Assembly (NCBI GenBank): GCA_018711655.1
Contig: DVIA01000005.1
Coordinates: 1-53,259 of the forward strand
Reading direction: 5' to 3'
Source of the DNA: Candidatus Pullichristensenella avicola
GTDB taxonomy: Bacteria; Bacillota; Clostridia; Christensenellales; Aristaeellaceae
Length of the DNA stretch: 53,259 nucleotides
Numbering within the stretch: position 1 is the first letter of the stretch; the number at the start of each line of letters is the position of its first letter. Below are positions 51,074-53,259 of this stretch, in pieces. The notes under the pieces were generated by a model that did not search any database, was not told where the DNA came from, and was given only the letters and a program-made list of their open reading frames with translations. The position numbers and the translations under genes are program-made.

Positions 51074-51490
51074 GCGCTATGAAGCCCGCCCGAAGCGACG
51101 CTTCTCCCTCCATCGCGCCCCGCGCCGCTGAAAATCCGACGGCCGGCGCTGTGAAGCCCGCCCGAAGCCGCGCTTCCGCCTCCATCGCCCCCGCGCATCC
51201 AAACCCCGACGACGGCCGGCGATGCAAAAGTCCGCTCAAAGTCGCACTTCCGCCTCCGTCGCGCCCCACGCCGCTGAAAATCCGACGGCCGGCGCTATGA
51301 AGCCTGCCCGAAGCCGCGCTTCCGCCTCCATCGCCTCCGCGCATCCAAACCCCGACGGCCGGCGATGCAAAAGCCGGCCCGAAGCGGCGCGCTTGTCCCT
51401 GTCCCGCCCCCGCGCGTCCAACCCCCGATGACCGGCGCTATGAAGCCCGCCTGAAGCCGCGCTTCTCCCTCCGTCGCGCCCCGCGACATC
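51074..51490. repeat. 72-bp tandem array of six units with alternating subtypes
   Basis: Units start at 51074, 51146, 51219, 51292, 51362 and 51435 (periods 72, 73, 73, 70 and 73 bp). Two head types (GCTATGAAGCCCGCC and GATGCAAAAG) and two tail types (CCGCTGAAAATCCGAC and CGCATCCAAACCCCGAC) alternate, making a higher-order period of about 145 bp. Most units contain the small hairpin GAAGC-N3-GCTTC. It lies between convergent genes. Confidence 0.9.
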
Positions 51491-51559
51491 GTATCGGAGA
51501 AGCGTATCCCCAAACGGCGGCGGAGCGGTCGCAACCGGGTGTTTTCGCGCCGGAAAACG

Positions 51560-51597
51560 AACCTCCGCTTTGCGTACGCTGCGCGAAGCGGAGGTTT
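51560..51597. terminator. Terminator-like hairpin between convergent genes
   Basis: AACCTCCGCTT (51560-51570) pairs with AAGCGGAGGTT (51586-51596) around a 15-nt loop. Short T stretches follow on each strand (TTT on plus, TTCGTTTT on minus). It probably ends the acetyltransferase transcript. Confidence 0.6.
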
Positions 51598-51694
51598 CAT
51601 GCAAAAGGGACCTGCGAAGGCCCGCGCCGCCAATTACGGCCTTGTCGCCCGCCCGGCGGGGAGATTCGCGCTTTGAACGCGTCCCCCGGCCGCC

Positions 51695-52342
51695 TCAGGC
51701 CTCCATATCGGCGGCAAGTTCGCGCAGACGGCGCTCCAGGCTCTGGTAAAACCGCGCGATATGCACGCCGTCCACCAGCGCGTGGTGCGCAAGCACAGTA
51801 ACGGGCAGCATGCAGCGCCCGCGCTCATCGCGCGCAAAGCGCCCCCATGTGATGCGGGGATTGGATTCCTCGCCGCCGGCGACGGGCTGAATCAGGGCGG
51901 AATAGTGCAGCCACGGCAGCGTGGAAATAAAATACATGCTCTCCACGTCCGCGTCCTCCTCGATGCTTCCCCGCCGGCGACAGGCCTCGCGCGCCGCCTG
52001 CGCGTAGGGCAGGTATTCGTCCAGCGGCATGTGGTGGCGCAGCGTGCAGTAGCAGTAAGTCTCGTCGTCCAGAAGCTCTATGTGCGAAGTAGGGCAGGCG
52101 TCGTATTCCACGATGCCGCCGCCGTGAATGCGCCTGCGCAGTTCGGGCACATCGTCCGCCGAGAGCGCCGCGGCGTGCAGAAACGCCAGATAGAACGAAC
52201 AGCCCCGCCGCTTGCAACCGGCGACCAGATCCGTCGCGTCCATCTGCTGCGTGACGCCCACATACGGGTACTGCAGCGAAGAAAAGTATTCGAAATGCCT
52301 GCGCCGGGCATAGCGTTCCAGGTCGATCGCCCGATAAGCCAC
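51695..52342 (-). CDS. Chloramphenicol-acetyltransferase-fold (type A CAT-like) acyltransferase
   Basis: 215 residues. The start is GTG 52342, 6 nt after GGAGGG; the overlapping ATG (52344) is out of frame. It has the CAT family layout and length: YRAIDLERYARRRHFEYF at the N-terminus, FYLAFLHAAALSADDVPELR, DACPTSHIELLDDETYCYC, WLHYSALIQP and the catalytic HHALVDG near residue 185, followed by HIARFYQSLE. The motif His is the general base in acetyl transfer. Whether it confers resistance to chloramphenicol or acylates another substrate cannot be told from sequence. It is not linked to any mobile element here. Confidence 0.9.
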   Translation of the reverse strand: MAYRAIDLERYARRRHFEYFSSLQYPYVGVTQQMDATDLVAGCKRRGCSFYLAFLHAAALSADDVPELRRRIHGGGIVEYDACPTSHIELLDDETYCYCTLRHHMPLDEYLPYAQAAREACRRRGSIEEDADVESMYFISTLPWLHYSALIQPVAGGEESNPRITWGRFARDERGRCMLPVTVLAHHALVDGVHIARFYQSLERRLRELAADMEA

Positions 52343-52632
52343 ATTTTTCCCTCCGATCGTTTGCTCCGGCGCGACGCGCCTTTTCAAAGCAACCGTCTTT
52401 TCACCAGCCGCGCCCGGAAAACCACGGGCGCGAAAGCGGCCACGCGCCCCGCGACGGGTTCCGCGCCGCGACCTTCCCGTCCCAAAGCTTCGCCGGACGC
52501 CTGAGCGCCTCCCGCGAATTTCCCCGCCGCTCCATCTCCGCCCACGCAAAGCGCTCCCCGCCTTCCAGGCGAAGGCGCTTGCCCATCGGCCGCGCGGAAA
52601 GCGGCCCCTTCCACCGCCCTTTGCGCGCAAAT

Positions 52633-53259
52633 CTATCCCGGCGCCGCCTCCGGGGCGGGCGCGGTTTCTTTCGCCTCGCAGCAATAGCGCCAGCCGTTTT
52701 CCGTCTGCAGGCGGAGCATACGCACGCCAAAGACGGCGTCGAGCGCGCCCGCGGCGTAGACCTCCTGCGGCGTTCCCGCCATGCAAACGGCGCCCCGATC
52801 CATGACGATCACCCGATCGGCGGTCTGCAGGGCCTGGGGCAGATCGTGGAGGATCATCAGCACCGTCTTGCCGCGCCGCGCCAGCGCGCGCGCCTGACGC
52901 ATGATCTGAAGCTGATGGCCGACGTCCAGAAACGCCGTCGGCTCATCCAGCAGGATCACCGGCGTGTCCTGCGCCAGCGCCATGGCGATATAGGCCTTTT
53001 GCTGCTGTCCGCCGGAAAGGCGGCTCATCGCCTCGTCCGCCAGGCCGGCAAGGCCCATGCTCTCCATGGCCTGCCGCGCGGCGGCGCGGTCCTCCTCGCG
53101 GTAGCGGCGGGGGTAGCTCAGGTAGGGAAAGCGCCCGTGCAGCACCAGCCGCTCCACCGTGATTTCGGGAACGGGGCGGTTCTGGGCAAGATAGGCCACC
53201 TTGCGCGCCAGCAGCCTGCGGGGCAGGGCGAAGAGGTTTTCCCCATCCAGCAGCGCTTC
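52633..53259 (-). CDS. ABC transporter ATP-binding protein, iron-siderophore/cobalamin type (5' end outside window)
   Basis: The last 208 residues of an ATPase of the FecE/FhuC/BtuD type, open to the window edge. It starts in the A-loop to Q-loop region (YLAQNRPVPEITVERLVLHG), then RFPYLSYPRRYREED, signature LSGGQQQKAYIAMAL, Walker B VILLDEPTAFLDV and H-loop MILHDLPQAL. PYL.Y and FLDVGHQ are typical of siderophore and B12 importers. Walker A is beyond the edge. The binding protein and permease genes are probably further upstream on the minus strand, outside the window. Confidence 0.93.
   Translation of the reverse strand, partial: EALLDGENLFALPRRLLARKVAYLAQNRPVPEITVERLVLHGRFPYLSYPRRYREEDRAAARQAMESMGLAGLADEAMSRLSGGQQQKAYIAMALAQDTPVILLDEPTAFLDVGHQLQIMRQARALARRGKTVLMILHDLPQALQTADRVIVMDRGAVCMAGTPQEVYAAGALDAVFGVRMLRLQTENGWRYCCEAKETAPAPEAAPG

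Overview
The window looks like a chromosomal segment of a fairly GC-rich member of the Bacillota, probably an uncultured gut- or rumen-type Clostridia. The evidence is strong GGAGG ribosome binding sites, consensus sigma-A promoters with 16-17 bp spacers, a tRNA with encoded CCA, DUF624/YesL and SorC/DeoR/LacI/AraC regulators next to ABC importers, and two binding-protein signal peptides of the MKKFLALLLTLVL type. Placement below class is a guess. No ribosomal RNA, phage, transposase or CRISPR array was found.

Layout. (1) 1-1513: the 3' end of metK, a small two-helix membrane protein, a repeat-rich spacer and a tRNA-Pro(GGG) with its own promoter and terminator. (2) 1590-4516: an AT-richer acquired block downstream of the tRNA, with three phased GTGGTA repeats and a two-gene restriction-modification system (Mrr-type nuclease plus beta-class amino-methyltransferase). 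(3) 5123-5356: a zinc-ribbon membrane protein. (4) 5593-21374, minus strand: a roughly 16 kb sugar or polyol operon transcribed from a promoter/operator at 21393-21451. In order of transcription it encodes a small transaldolase, an Rbs-type ABC importer (ATPase, permease, binding protein), a phosphomannose-isomerase-like cupin, a zinc dehydrogenase, an SDR, a SorE-like sorbose-1-phosphate reductase, a class II aldolase, a SorC-type regulator, DhaK- and DhaL-like kinase subunits, a mannitol-dehydrogenase-like protein and an AraC regulator. (5) 21790-26507: a SIS-domain protein divergent from a set of archaeal-type triosephosphate isomerase, YjbQ-family protein, DeoR regulator and FGGY kinase.

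(6) 27426-50888: an island of amide and acyl hydrolases with uptake systems: a D-aminoacylase, two MFS transporters, two cytoplasmic ceramidase-like proteins, two M20D amidohydrolases, an M20 peptidase, an MBL-fold hydrolase, a FucI-fold isomerase, a LacI regulator, a complete MalEFGK-type ABC importer split over both strands, a YesL protein and a CapA-family metallophosphatase. Together they suggest import and deacylation of N-acylated amino acids or amide-linked sugar conjugates, which is inference. (7) 51695-53259: a CAT-fold acetyltransferase and the 3' part of an iron or cobalamin ABC ATPase.

Four intergenic regions (759-1096, 26633-27127, 30778-31190, 51074-51490) hold unrelated GC-rich tandem repeat arrays, mostly after the 3' ends of genes or between convergent genes. 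The most notable biochemical observation is a DhaK homologue that keeps the fold motifs and Asp108 but lacks both substrate-site histidines. It lies in a sorbose-like operon where an ABC importer replaces the PTS, so a ketose kinase would be needed.
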